Assembly (NCBI GenBank): GCA_030340625.1
Contig: JAOPHQ010005138.1
Span: 124,001 to 188,000 of the forward strand
Reading direction: 5' to 3'
DNA from: Merluccius polli
Taxonomy: Eukaryota; Chordata; Actinopteri; Gadiformes; Merlucciidae
DNA length: 64,000 bases
The first letter of the stretch is position 1; every line of letters starts with the position of its first letter. Shown here piece by piece: positions 13,040-23,819 of this stretch. The notes below the pieces were generated by a model, which was given only the letters and a program-made list of their open reading frames with translations, was not told the origin of the DNA and ran no database searches. The position numbers and the translations under genes were made by a program.

Positions 13040-13850
13040 AAAATATCATGGCCCAACTTCAAGGTTATTGTGATCCAACCACAGTGAAGCCCCATCTGTT
13101 TCCCCACAACCTGGGGTTTCCAGAGAGCCCTGTCCGCCTCTGCCCAAATGTTATTCTGGTGACCCTGGGTCCTGTCACTCCACTCCTTTGAGCTCCAACC
13201 ACCATCCCTTCTATCTTCGTGTAGTGTCATGATGTATCATCACTCTCCTGTCCGGGAGGGCTCTGGTGTGGGCATCAGCTGTGTAGGAGCAACAGACTCC
13301 GTCCTGCTTCAATCTTCAGCAGTTCACACATGAGTTTAAGGGGTTCCACCACCCAGTTTCAGGATGGAGGAAGCTTCTCCGTCTTCGGCAAGGGGTTCGT
13401 AGCGTTGCGGATTAGGCTACAGAGGTCCACACGCTTGCCGCAGCGAGTGCCTGGAACCCGGATGCATTGTTGTACGCCTTTCACCATGGTCTGCCAGCAG
13501 AAATAAAGGATGGGTACCCTCTCGGGAACTCCCAGCCTGGACCTCTTCATTAATCTGGCTATCCACATAGACAGTCACCTTTGTGAGAGAAGGGAGAGGA
13601 GGTTCCTGCGCACCTCTGCAATCATCTCTCCACCAGTCTACCAGGACCAACCTTCTGTGCACAGCACCACTCCACCGCCCGAACGCTCATCCCCATCTGA
13701 TGACTTCACTCCAGAGCCCATGCAGTTGGGAAGGACCAAGTTGTCTTTCGCTGAACGACAGAGAAGGGTAAGGGAGTATTGTTGATGTACTCTGGTGCAT
13801 CTGGACATTACGTTGCAACTTGCCCAGTAAAAGAGCAGGCTCACCAGTAG
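13040..13850 (+). pseudogene. Ty3/Gypsy gag remnant
   Basis: Gag forms the capsid/nucleocapsid of the retrotransposon particle. Moving between frames, I recognise gag landmarks of fish Gypsy elements. A 'YSGDPGSC' block lies near 13150, 'FELQP' at 13187, 'LLSGRAL.WA' at about 13240-13275, and a proline-rich linker ending 'PEPMQLGR' at about 13713-13736. A zinc-knuckle-like 'SGHYVATC' follows at about 13795-13820. The first two knuckle cysteines are disturbed. At least two stops and several shifts break the frame, and the longest open stretch is 13510-13782. Assignment is by motif memory, not by alignment. Confidence 0.75.
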
Positions 13851-14243
13851 GTGGCAGGTTACTGTTGAGTTCAACTAAGGCCCTTGAATCTGCTTCATAT
13901 CCTCTGTTACCTGTATCCCTGGGCTGGCAGAACCAAGTCAGTTCCCTATCTGCCCTGGTTAACTCTAGCACAGATGAAAACTTAATTGACTCTTCCCTAG
14001 ACTAGGGATCACCACTCAGCTTCTGAAGGCCCCGCTAGAGGTTGATGCTCTGGACGTCTGTCTCATCAGCTGAGTTACCCGCATTAAAATCCTGGTGAGT
14101 ATGCTGATCTAGATTCCCTGCATATTCCCATTGTTTTGGGTTTCCCATGGCTTAGACTACACAATCCACACACTGACTGGTCTACCAGTTCCATTATTAG
14201 CTAGAGTTCCTTTTGTCATGCACACTGTCTCATCCTCTCATCC
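13851..14243 (+). pseudogene. Ty3/Gypsy aspartic protease remnant
   Basis: It follows gag directly, as in Gypsy elements. The normal active-site block (S-A-L-V-D-S-G) is visible at about 13945-13980 but reads 'SALVNSSTDE', so the catalytic aspartate is Asn and the glycine is gone. A stop codon follows at about 14003-14005. Similarity continues in another frame as 'TQLLKAPLEVDALDV' (14015-14060). The region ends at about 14243 in a histidine-proline stretch, cut by the TTAA MITE. Confidence 0.75.
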
Positions 14244-15040
14244 TCAACCTTGACCCTATTTTCCCATCATGTTGGGCATAAGTGAATGATGCAGACAATG
14301 ATTTTTCAATTTACATCCTCTAAAAGTGCTTGTTTTGCCACTGTGAGGCTCAGATTGTTATTAGTGACAACATTATCGAAAGGATCCCTACAGAGAAATA
14401 AAACCTTTGTCTTTACCCTTCACTTGAGCTGGTCCATTTGTTGTGTCTAACTAAGTCTTACTCAAGGAGAAGTTTCACTGTGAACTCTCATGATCTCGAG
14501 AGTCGAGAGTTGAGTTGTTGCAGGAAGAGAACATGAATATGTGCAAACATGAACCATTGCTTTTTTTTTTTAAACCTTTAGATAACACTATGTTAAGCTT
14601 TCTGTAGTCCAACATAAACTCTTGCCTCCTCTTTCCAACTCTCACGTTTCCACCTTTCTCTTCCTGCAACAATTCAAATCTCACGACTCAAGATTGTGAG
14701 TTCACAGCAAGACTTCTCCTTGAGTGAGACTTAGAGTGAGACACAATAACACATAGACTGGCTCAAGCAAAATTGTATTTATCCGTAGGGATTCTTTCCA
14801 TAATGTTGTCAGACACTTATAACAGCAATCTGAGACGAGTGGCAAAACAAGCACTTTTAGAGGACGTACATTGACGGGGCGATATTGCCCTATAGTTCAA
14901 CATTGCTGCCCGTTTTGTGGCTGACAGCTGAAGCCCTCTTGCTCAATAATGGACTAATTTAAAGTGTTGTCCGTATTAGTCACTGAGACCTAAAATGATG
15001 GGTAAATAGGGTCCAAGTTGAAAAATCCTGAAGTTATCCT
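14244..15040. mobile_element. TTAA-type palindromic MITE inside Gypsy protease
   Basis: Two imperfect inverted arms meet near 14590. 'CCTCTAAAAGTGCTTGTTTTG' at about 14318 pairs with its inverse at about 14845, and the 'AAGGAGAAGT' blocks at about 14465 and 14712 pair likewise. The right end reads 'AAGTTATCCT' followed by TTAA (15041-15044), so the inverted terminus would be AGGATAACTT. The matching first 20-25 bp of the left arm are missing or decayed, so the left limit is approximate. It shares the TTAA/AGG layout of the elements at 1987, 36583 and 61457. Confidence 0.7.
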
Positions 15041-15044
15041 TTAA

Positions 15045-15142
15045 CAAAGATGATTTTCCTGGTCTGTCCCAAATTCCGTCCAACTGTCATGACCTCAAAC
15101 TGTTTTTTATTAAGTCTTATGCCACAACTGCCACCTCACCAT
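15045..15142 (+). pseudogene. Gypsy pol linker, upstream half
   Basis: The short stretch between the MITE and the provirus reads as the protease-RT linker (a 'DLK' block at about 15091, then 'LPPH' with a shift). It stops at the provirus target CCAT (15139-15142). The sequence resumes after the provirus at 33001. Both halves together match the 'LPPHRPYDCAINLLPG' landmark of fish Gypsy pol, which is the best evidence that the provirus integrated into this element. Confidence 0.7.
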
Positions 15143-15648
15143 TGTAGTGTATTTTCTGATATACATTTACAGGTTATTCTACTTCTTTCTTTTATTCATT
15201 GTATTTCACTCATTCTTTATATGTAGAATACTGCTGTGTCATGAGAGAACATTCCTGTGTCTCTCTGTGAATTATATAGGGGCAATCCTGAGTGCCTGCT
15301 GAAACAACAACAAGATGCCCTCAGTGTTTCCATATGGTTAACGATAAGGTGTTGTAAATCTAAACAGTCTAGGTGTGTTGTTTCATCTTGCTTGACTATC
15401 ACGCCAGATGGCCAAAAGAGGGTATAAGAAGTATGTGTATTAGAGAGGATTCAGAGTTTCGGACCCCATTGGGGGATTCGGACTCAGATTCGGAGAAGAT
15501 TCGGCCACCATTCAGATGCATAGAATGTCATCCCGCTTGTGTTCTCTGTTAAATAAAAAGTTATTTACTCAGACACTTTTGGGAGCGGACCTCCATCATT
15601 TCATCATCCACAAACCAGTATTCTGGCAGCCGAGAAGAATATACTACA
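15143..15648 (+). repeat. 5' LTR of the endogenous retrovirus
   Basis: It starts TGTAGTGTATTTTC and ends GAATATACTACA. A TATA-like TATAAG lies at 15423 and the poly(A) signal AATAAA at 15552-15557. It differs from the 3' LTR at about six bases plus one 3-bp gap (my manual count). Confidence 0.92.
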
Positions 15649-16952
15649 CATTGACGTCACAAACAGGATTGGCTGAATGCGCAAAATCGTTGACCAGAGA
15701 CCAACTCGACGCAGTTTAAACCCAGAAGAAGTGCGCACAAAAAATAGGTGAGTACACGTTCACCTAACTTCTGGTTTTATACTGTGTGCAGGTGGTTTCT
15801 GTCATGCGGTGGGTCCGCAACCAAAAAGACTCTCTGCGGAGAAGAATAGGCTGGTGAATGATGGATGGGAGAGTTCCGTCATAAATTTACAAAAATAAAA
15901 TACTTAGAGTAACAAATGAAATTAAAGTAACAAATGAAACTAGAGTAACAAATGAAACTAGAAGTAACAAAAAACATTTAGAAATAAAAAACAAAAATAA
16001 AAACGAGAGGAATAGAGGCTTTGATATGGTTAAGGACGTCAATGGGAGACAGTTTAGTGTGTGCAAGTTTCGAGAAAAAGCCCATTGACAGCACAAATGG
16101 AAATGCGAGTAGAGAAGGATGAATGAAGAATATTCGCTCGTCACCCGATAAGAAAAGCCGTCATTGGTTCGTAACATGTGCAACAATTCGAGAAAAAATA
16201 ATAATTAAAACCAATGACAGATCAAATGTATTTGTGATATGCATGTTCGGATGCATCGTGTGAAGGAGACACATGTTTTGAGTGAGACAAAAGCCTTGGG
16301 TACATTTTTGATGAGAGCGAGTTTGCGGCCTGGCCCAAGGCAAATGTGAAAATGCAGCAAATGGAGTGACACTATCAGAGTATTGAAAATGTCAGTGAAT
16401 GTGTATGCACTTAGATGCATTTGCGATGATAGGAGACACACGCTTCCAAAGTAATGTGATGGTGACTGTGACAGCGCTTAAGTAAAGTAAGTTGTCGGAG
16501 AACTTTCATGCAGCAGCATAAAATGGTAAACTGTCAATGAGAGATAATAAGATGATAAAGATGAAAGCCCGGCCGGGTAAATTACAGCCTAAAAATAATA
16601 AAGACAAAAAAAAAAATGCATAAACACCTAAAGTTGGCTAGGGAAAATTAAGAAGCTTCAAAATAAGTGTTGTGTTCTATGTTCAATGTTCTGTGTCTGT
16701 TCTGTGTTACTGTGAAGTAAATGTGGTTTGTCTGTGGAGAAAGAACAACGAAAAAAGGCGATGACCAAGCCCTGTTAAAAGGGACAAAGAAAAAAGGCGT
16801 TGGTCAGTCTGTTATTTGGCGTGTAAGAACATTAATGTGAATCATTAGGCCTAAAGTTAATTTTAGTCTCTGTTTGTTATTTGCAAGTGCCCTGCGATGG
16901 ACATGTGAGGGACTGTAATAAAGTAAAATGAACAGCGTCTGTATGTTATTAA
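15649..16952 (+). other. Retroviral leader region, no gene recognised
   Basis: The first bases after the LTR (CATTGACGTCAC) do not look like a tRNA primer site. A donor-like AGGTGAGTA occurs at about 15748. At 15908-15975 about four imperfect copies of an 18-bp unit (AGAGTAACAAATGAAACT) are tandemly arranged. No open gag was found. Confidence 0.5.
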
Positions 16953-17712
16953 CAGTGTTGTTAATAACGGCGTTAGAGTATAACGGCGTTACTAACGGCG
17001 TTACTTTTTTCAGTAACAAGTAATCTAATTAATTACTTTTTACCTCGTTGCAACGCCGTTACCGTTACTGAGCATGTGAAGTGGCGCGTTACTTAGGGTG
17101 GCCATTCGTCCGGCTTTAAGCCGGACTGTCCGGTTTTTCAAAGCCCTGTCCGGCGCAGCATCAAGCCGGACGCGTATTTGTCCTCCTTTTTGAGACAACC
17201 CCGCCGGTCATAGGTCCGCCCGCCGGTCATAGGTCCGTGGTGTGTTACGATCGCGCGTGCACCCCCCCGTCGGCTGGAGTGTTACAATCGCGCGCGCCCC
17301 CCGCCGGCCGTATATCCGAGGCGCTCACCCCCCCCCCCCCCCCCCCTACTACAATTTGGTTGAATGAAGCGCAAGGTGATTTGGCCACACATCTGCTGCC
17401 CAGAGCCATAGAGATCTCTCTCTCTATGGCTTAACAGGCTGCAATATATTGAGTTCAAATAAATACCAAATGTTCTAAAATACTGTATATAGTGTTTTCA
17501 TTCTTCAATCAGTTAATATAAACACCTTTGACGTTAAAGATGTTATCGAATGTAATAGGGTATAGAACATGAAAAATAACGCCACAGTTACTTTGCTGAG
17601 TAACTAATTACTCTTACAATTAGGTAACTGAATTACTAACTCAATTACTTTTTGGGAGGAGTAATTTGTAACTGTAACTAATTACTTTTTTTAAGTAAGA
17701 TGACCAACACTG
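16953..17712. mobile_element. hAT-type MITE with 8-bp TSD, inside the provirus
   Basis: The ends CAGTGTTG and CAACACTG are flanked by GTTATTAA on both sides (16945-16952 and 17713-17720). The ends fit the hAT YARNG pattern. The arms are built from TAACGGCGTTAC-like and AACTAATTACT-like motifs. It has no coding capacity. A C-rich insertion at about 17095-17346 splits it. Confidence 0.88.
17095..17346. repeat. CCGG-rich repeat nested in the hAT MITE
   Basis: It starts near 'TAGGGTGGCCATTCG', carries 'GTCCGG...CCGGAC' inverted units, two 'GCCGGTCATAGGTCC' copies and two 'GATCGCGCG' C-run units, and ends in about 18 C residues. The surrounding MITE resumes at about 17347. TACT may flank both sides, but the exact ends are uncertain. 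The C-run units resemble the G-run minisatellite seen elsewhere. Confidence 0.5.
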
Positions 17713-17720
17713 GTTATTAA

Positions 17721-18094
17721 GTTGCGTGAGTGTGCTAAAGATGCGTGAATGAAGTTACTTATTTGTAAATTGAGCTCTAAATATTATTAAAGACAAGTGG
17801 TCTAATTGTGGGAGTGACGACTCCTTATGTAAATATTGTAGAAAGAAGTCTTATAATTTCTTGAAAATGTGAAACTGTTTTAGATTAAGAAGCTGCTGGC
17901 TGAAGTCTAGGGAAAGACTTGCAGGGGCGATGCAACTAATTCTCTAGCCGGGGGGGCACCAGGTTTCCCCCTCTGATTCAGAGGACAAAGTCTGCTCTCT
18001 CTCTGTGATCACATTAACAAGTAAACTGCGCATGTGTGGGTTTTAGGAGGAGCTACAAGTTACACAGACACGTGGTCACGCCCCTACTGCACTC
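17721..18094 (+). other. Retroviral interior without a recognised gene
   Basis: AT-rich sequence between the hAT MITE and the Harbinger element. Nothing with protein similarity is visible. Confidence 0.45.
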
Positions 18095-18537
18095 CTGGGG
18101 CCTCATGTACGAAGGCTTGCGTGGATTTGTGCGTGGATTTTGGCGTACGCCAAAACCCCGAAAATGTCGTACGCACAAATAAATTCAGATGTATGAAAGT
18201 GTGCGTACGCATGGATCCGAGCCCGTTTCTTTTGTACATCCCGATCAACGTGGAACTGAGCGCACGTGCAGATGTGGCAAACTCCTCCCTGTCCACGCCC
18301 TCATTTAAATATGCAAATCTATGTAAATAGGCCCTGGACCTGAGATTCACCTCTATCCGATCAGATAAAACAAGCAAGTGTGGCACAGAGGATATTTATA
18401 TATTATTGCCACTTACTTAAATGTGTTATTTTATATGTATGGACTTTATTTGGCATTTTTACAGACGCCCCCCATTCAATTTTAAGCATTATTATTATTA
18501 TTATTATTATTATTAAAGGCACGAGACCACCCGTCGC

Positions 18538-18545
18538 TATATAAA
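18538..18545 (+). promoter_or_regulatory. TATA box of the Harbinger Myb-like gene
   Basis: TATATAAA lies about 170 bp upstream of the Myb-like ATG at 18715, in a GC-richer stretch following an ATT repeat. Position and context suggest the core promoter of the accessory gene. Confidence 0.5.
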
Positions 18546-18678
18546 CGGTGGGCTGCGCTGCGTTCTTCAGTCGGCAGTTAACCGGGACCAGTAAAGCCAC
18601 TGAAGACCAGCCGACTCACTTGTCTTTTTGTTTAATTGATTCTTTCAGAATAACATCTTTTCTAAAATATGCCAACCC

Positions 18679-19014
18679 TTGAGTCAACTTGCACTCTATG
18701 GGTGTAACACAAGCATGAACAAAGGAAAGAAAAGACATTTCACAGAGTCCGAGTTGGAGATTGTGGTGAATGACGTGGAGCCGCGGAGGGAGATTCTCTC
18801 TGGTCCCGTCAGCAGGGATCAATATGAAGAGGAAGGAAATGAGTGGGAGCGTGTGTGTGACCCGTGGGGTCCGAGCAGCGCACACACACAGGGGAAGAAG
18901 AAGTGGTCGGATCTGAAGGTGGAGGTGAAGCGGAGGAATATATTCTATGCGTCACTTTCATGCCGCACACTAGGAAGACCACTAGGTGGCGCTGTTTCTG
19001 AGCAAATTCCGTAA
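18679..19014 (+). pseudogene. Harbinger Myb/SANT-like accessory protein, truncated
   Basis: In Harbinger elements this DNA-binding partner carries the transposase to the nucleus and the element ends. The frame opens at 18679, but the likely start is Met at 18715 (M-N-K-G-K-K-R), since family members begin shortly before 'K-R-x-F-T-E-x-E'. The residues 'HFTESELEIVVNDVE', 'EWERV' and 'KKWSDLKVEVKRR' match the Myb/SANT-like domain of NAIF1/MSANTD-type proteins. A short block between the second and third helices is poorly conserved. Similarity ends at about 18948 at the deletion junction, and the last about 20 residues are unrelated. Roughly 80 residues remain. Confidence 0.8.
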
Positions 19015-19019
19015 CGCTA

Positions 19020-19208
19020 TTAACTCCCGCATACTTCGCATACTTTGTCGCACATTCGAAATCGGCTGATGAGCCACTTGTCATCGTTTGCAAGTAAATC
19101 CTCGCGTTCCCTAAATACTCGCTCACATCGGATTGCACCATTTGCAAGGTCCTCTAACAACGCTAACGCTGCCATCGGTAATACCATTTTCTTCATCACA
19201 TTGCGCAT
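19020..19208 (-). pseudogene. HARBI1-like transposase N-terminus
   Basis: Only the first part of the PIF/Harbinger DDE transposase gene survives. The frame starts at 19208 on the minus strand and reads 'IRCERVFREREDLLANDDKWLISRFR', with features typical of HARBI1-family N-termini (R-x-R-x-F-R-x-R-x-D-L-L, then D-x-W-L-I-S-R-F-R). Similarity stops at about 19063. No part of the catalytic DDE core is present. The gene faces the Myb-like gene, so the internal deletion removed the 3' part of both. Confidence 0.75.
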
Positions 19209-19506
19209 GCGTTTATATCCACCCGTAAAATTGCAAACACGGTGGGTGTGTTAATTGTTCATAAGTGTGTCTCTGACGTGCACATCACTCTGATGACTAA
19301 CAGTTTCCCAGCGTCACCTATAAGTGTCGCCAAAGGAACAATAGCTGTAGAAACGTGCGTACGCCAGCCATGAAGTTGACGTGAGGCACCGCACATTTCC
19401 ACGGTCATTTCACGTTTCATACATCTGAACGTGAGCGTGGAACGCCATTTTTTTTTGCGTACGCCACGTTTTTGTGCGTACACAACCTTCGTACATGAGG
19501 CCCCTG

Positions 19507-20647
19507 GAGCTGCAAGGGGGGAGAAGGCAAACTGAAGCCTAGTACAATAATTCTGTTTATTGGTGGTCATTACTTGATCATGAATTATATTATTGAGACT
19601 TTGAAAAAATATAAGAAATTACAAGGTTAACAAAAAAGGAAAGAAAATAAATTTATTCAAAAGGGGAGAGACAAAAATTAGTATTAGAAATGGCTAGTAG
19701 GGATAAAAACATACTAGGAAACATTACTTAATCATGATTGTCATGAAAAGAAAATCATGAACGAGACTTTTAAATTCATAAATAATTCTATGTTAACAGA
19801 TGTCATTACTGCGATAAAAAAAAGGTGTTTTTGTGTAAAAGCTGATTGATTATTTTTAAGCGCCAACTTGTCAGTAATATGAAGCAAGTTTGTTCAAATA
19901 GACATTAAATCTCTGTTTTATTCTTTTCCTTTATCTACATTTGCACGAGAACCTTAAGCGAAGGAGGGGACCTCCACGGCCAGGGGGCTCCTTTCCAAAG
20001 AAACATCTCAAACGTCTCATGTGCATCTCGTCGTCGATTCGTAAAATAATGCTTGTAACAGATTTAGGTCATGCTACAACACAGGCAGTTATTAGGCAGC
20101 CGATCGCCATAGCAACGACACTTATAGTGGAAGGTGAAGAGATAGCATATACTACTTACAGATAGTATTAGCACATCAACTTCTGCAGGGGTTGTGAGAC
20201 CAATAACTACAACAAGGACAGTTTCTGAATCTATAACTATCAGGACCCTTATAAGCGAAGCTGTGGAGATAAGATTCTCTACAGCTGTGTTATGAGTGAG
20301 AAGAAAAGAGAGGATGTAAGAGAGGACATTGACAGCAATGACGACATTTGTGATATTTACAGAGACCTATAGGTACAATTGAGAAATTAGCTAAAACGTC
20401 TATGACATCCACAGAGACATCCACAGAGTCTCCAAGTGTAGCACTGAAACTCACTACTGAAATAAAGAATAATGAGAAATTTGAAAACATTATTATGTCC
20501 AACACACAAGATCCACTAAGACCTAAGACTACCCAGAGCTCACTTAATATGACTCAGACTGAGAGCACGATGACTGACTATAATCTGCTGGATAACAGCT
20601 GGACACAGACTCAGGAGAGAGACACTGTCATGACGGTGCTCCTCCTC
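19507..20647 (+). other. Retroviral interior, unidentified
   Basis: AT-rich sequence. A 94-residue frame at 20402-20686 is rich in Thr/Ser/Glu and begins 'MTSTETSTESPSV'. It has no domain I recognise, and its end runs into the 140-bp MITE. It could be a decayed gag or leader product, but nothing supports a function. Confidence 0.4.
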
Positions 20648-20787
20648 GAGTGTGTGCTGATGGCTGGTTTATCCTGGGTGCCATGATTGCTCATGCACCA
20701 CAGGTGTGTAGCCCCACCCAGCCAGAGTCCAATCAGTGTGACTCAGGCCAGGTGAGGCTGTAAACCAGCCATCAACAACACACACTC
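20648..20787. mobile_element. 140-bp MITE, copy A
   Basis: The inverted ends GAGTGTGTGCTGATGGCTGG and CCAGCCATCAACAACACACA surround a 'GTGCCATGATTGCT' and 'CTCAGGCCAGGTGAGG' core. A second copy, about 90% identical by eye, lies at 58346-58487. No target duplication is clear. Confidence 0.75.
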
Positions 20788-20914
20788 CACATAAACCCTC
20801 CACAGAGGACAATAAGTAGGGCAGCACTAGAGCTGCAAGAAGTATTTAGATAAGGAGATCTAAGAGAGAGAGGGGCAATAAAGAGTTATGCAGGAGTTTA
20901 CCCTATAATAGTAG

Positions 20915-21009
20915 TGGTGATGATGATAATGATGATGATAATAATAATATTACTAGTAATAATAATAATAATAACAACAACAACAACAATAATAATAATA
21001 ATAATAATA
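20915..21009. repeat. GAT/AAT/AAC trinucleotide tract
   Basis: Compound (GAT)n-(AAT)n-(AAC)n-(AAT)n microsatellite. Confidence 0.9.
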
Positions 21010-22065
21010 CATTTTATTTGAAGGTGCCTTTCGAGACACAAGGTCGCCACACAATGCAAAGTGGTAAAGGGACATCAAGTTCAGTATGTCCCATGAGGAT
21101 CGCAGGACTTAGAGGGGTTAGAATAAAACATAATAAAGAAAGCGCTGTGATCATTAGAACGTTTAAGGATCTGTTGGGACATAGAAAGTACACATGTAGA
21201 GATCAACGATTTATTAGTGTCTGTTATTTGTTTTTGTGTTTTCTGTTGATTTTTCTCTGTGAATTTGTTTTATAACTGTGTGTGTAAAAGTGTTTTAGTG
21301 TTTTGTGGGACAATTAGCAGACCAACAGCTCAGTTAAGTTGGGTACTATTCATTTAAATCAGAAGTTATCTCCTCTACCGCTCGTCCACAGAAGTCCAGG
21401 GGTCAACCAGCGCTGGGGACTCTTTTAAGAGTTCAGGGAAATTCCCCCCTCACCAAACTGAGATAGTGGGACCCGCCCTAAAAGGACCCTGCGGGAGCGC
21501 GGTAGTTATTACAATGTAAAAAACCTGATACGCAGTGTTGCGTGTTTAACAATTAAACAAGTCCATCAGTGATTGCTTAGTTTACCTCCATAGTGTGGTG
21601 TTGAAACAGTTGAAAGAAAGTTTGTTCTGGGTTGCCAGGGTCTACCGGTAGGTGTTCCCCAAGGGGGGAGAGTGGACTGCGTGGTATAAGTCCCGCACTG
21701 TTGTCACGGCGAGCCATATCTTGCTTTCCATGTGTTTTGTTGAAATAGATTTCATTTTGTTTTTTGTGTTTTATTTGTTAAATTGTCAAATTGCTTTGGT
21801 CAAGACAAATGTTGTCTGAACATGCCAACAAAAGTGTCTGTGATGTGAATGGAGTTAAAGCAGGTGGAGACAACAGCTCCCCTACTGCTAGAAACCTGCA
21901 CTGCATGTTGTAGTCCAGGAAGTTTTCTGCACACATGCTTCCGTGTGTGTGTGGGTTTGATAGTTGTTACCCCCAGTGGCCAACTTGCAAATAATTGTAC
22001 AGCTTGTGGGAATGAGCTACTGTTAACTCAGTGGAGTTTTAGAATAATACTTACCGTATTGTACC
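21010..22065 (+). other. Retroviral interior, unidentified
   Basis: No gag, protease or RT similarity was recognised. Frames at 21018-21275 and 21849-22166 are short and carry no motif, and the latter runs into the solo LTR. This is where gag/pro should lie, so it may be decayed beyond recognition. Confidence 0.4.
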
Positions 22066-22467
22066 TGTCACGATCCCTGTGTTGGAGGGTGTTTTCCCCC
22101 CTCTGTTCTCCTCTCTCCCTCTCCCTGCAGTGCTGGAGTGCAGAGGTGGGCGGAGCCCACTCATGAGACACACCTGAGCACCATTTGCTCATTAAGACAA
22201 GACTATTTCTACCTGCTGGATTGTCACTTCAGTGCCGGAAGATTTCCATGCAAGCACATGTGTCTCGCCACTTTGCTCCGCGTTTTCTGCCTCCAGCTCC
22301 AGCGATTCTCCTTTGAGGTTGAATTCTTTTGTTACTTTGTTTCCAGTTTTTCCACTTAAAGTGCGATTTTGAGTTTTTCTACATTTTTCTCCCTTTTTGT
22401 TAATAAATATTATTATCGTATCTGCATTTGGGTCCTGGCCTTGTCTTTAGATTCTCGTACTGTAACA
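22066..22467 (+). mobile_element. Solo LTR with 5-bp TSD, inside the provirus
   Basis: It starts TGTCACGATCCC, ends ACTGTAACA and is flanked by GTACC on both sides (22061-22065 and 22468-22472). A poly(A) signal AATAAA lies at about 22402-22407, near the 3' end. The sequence is unrelated to the provirus LTR. A solo LTR arises when a full element is removed by LTR-LTR recombination. Confidence 0.85.
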
Positions 22468-22589
22468 GTACCATTTTTATGCCATTTCTCCTATTTATGA
22501 GACTATTTACCTTTGAGTGAAAGTTACAAGGTACATTTTATTCAGTAACAACGTAGGTTGTTAACATCCTTTTGAGCAATAACCTGGTT

Positions 22590-22690
22590 AAAGTTATCAC
22601 TGAAAAGTACTTCAGCAATCTGTTGGGAAGGGATCTAATGCACAGGCTAGATTGTTTATTGACATTGGGAAGAATTGGGTTTACCTTGCA
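22590..22690 (+). pseudogene. Retroviral protease C-terminus remnant
   Basis: A short stretch reads 'NLLGRDLMHRLD', matching the conserved L-L-G-R-D-L block near the C-terminus of retroviral proteases. The active-site part is not recognisable upstream. It is cut on its 3' side by the hAT element at 22694. The evidence is one motif only. Confidence 0.5.
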
Positions 22691-22693
22691 AAC

Positions 22694-23209
22694 TAGTGGT
22701 GTGCGATACTGCATATTTTGGTATCGATCCGATACCAAGTAAATAAGGGGCCAGTATCGATACCGATACCGATACTTTTCAATAAATTGGTAAGGTGGAT
22801 GCGTCATTGAATTGCTAAATCTCAATTAATGTTCATGACCTTAAGTGTTTTTTGTGATGTTTCCTTTTCTATTATGAAATAGTTAAAACCTAGGACAGAA
22901 TGAGAACAAAGTTTATAATTAAATAGAAAATGCTTTATTATCATGTTTTTTGCTTTGCGTCACGTGACTCGCGTGACGGCGCAACATCTAAACACAAGAG
23001 GGGGGGGGAGCAAAGTGTGCCTGCTCTGTGCTGACACAGGAGCGGCGAGTCCGGTGACCGCTGTTTCCTCTTTTGCCGAAACCGCAGCATTGCAAACAAG
23101 AGTGGAACTTAAAGTACAGAATCGATCCCAACAGGCTAGTATCGATCTGATACCGATACCGACTTGGGAATCGATATTATCGATATTTGGATCGATCCGC
23201 CCACCACTA
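22694..23209. mobile_element. hAT-type MITE with 8-bp TSD, GATACC-rich
   Basis: The ends TAGTGGTG and CACCACTA are flanked by TTGCAAAC on both sides (22686-22693 and 23210-23217). Subterminal repeats of GTATCGAT/GATACCGATACC lie near both ends. No coding sequence remains. It sits between the protease and RNase H remnants, where RT should be. Confidence 0.9.
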
Positions 23210-23217
23210 TTGCAAAC

Positions 23218-23819
23218 GCCAACGCCTAATGCTGTTATGCTGTGTTGAATATCTTTATTTGTTGGCTTCGTCCACCAACGCGTCAAAATTACAGCATCAA
23301 CGCCGTGTGGTGTCTCCATTACGTATACACAGGACTGCATGGATAGCTGTCATAGATATCTGTCTCTACTCCTCCACAGTCACCTATCCTATGGGCTGAA
23401 CATGAGAATCAGAAGGGATTTATCCCCATACACGGCATCCTGCAACAGGCCAGTAGGGAAGGCTGGTTAGCCTATGACGGGTAAGATCCCACCTTGAAAC
23501 CTCGGGACAACCTAAGGCAGGCACAGTCACGATTACTTGGCCAAGTCACTGAGCACTGACTCACTTGATCATGAAGTGACGAGAAGATGAAACCATCAAA
23601 GGAGAAACCATTTGGGTTGAAAGATGGAGGATAGGATAGATCTCAGACATGTCGGCTTAAGCAGTGAAAATGGTGGCAATAACTAGGACATGTCAACTTT
23701 TTAAAACCCTTAAGGTATATAAGGATTCGCGTTTTGTTTTCGGTATAGTGCATGATTTGGTAAATTTGGTAACAGCGTGATTTAAAAGCGGTTGATAGTA
23801 AACCCATATCGTATCAAAA
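23218..23819 (+). other. Retroviral interior, RT region lost
   Basis: The sequence between the hAT MITE and RNase H shows no RT motif. Either RT was deleted or it has decayed past recognition. Confidence 0.4.

Larger units (their letters stand above)
18098..19503. mobile_element. PIF/Harbinger deletion derivative
   Basis: The terminal repeats GGGCCTCATGTACGAAG and CTTCGTACATGAGGCCC are flanked by CTG (18095-18097 and 19504-19506), a 3-bp duplication fitting the CWG target of vertebrate Harbingers. Subterminal GTACGC motifs repeat at both ends. The interior keeps the start of the Myb-like accessory gene on plus and the start of the transposase gene on minus, pointing at each other. The middle, holding the rest of both genes, is deleted. 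It cannot move by itself. Confidence 0.9.

Noticed and set aside
15649..15680. Primer binding site after the 5' LTR
   Set aside because: The sequence does not begin TGG and matches no tRNA 3' end that I recognise.
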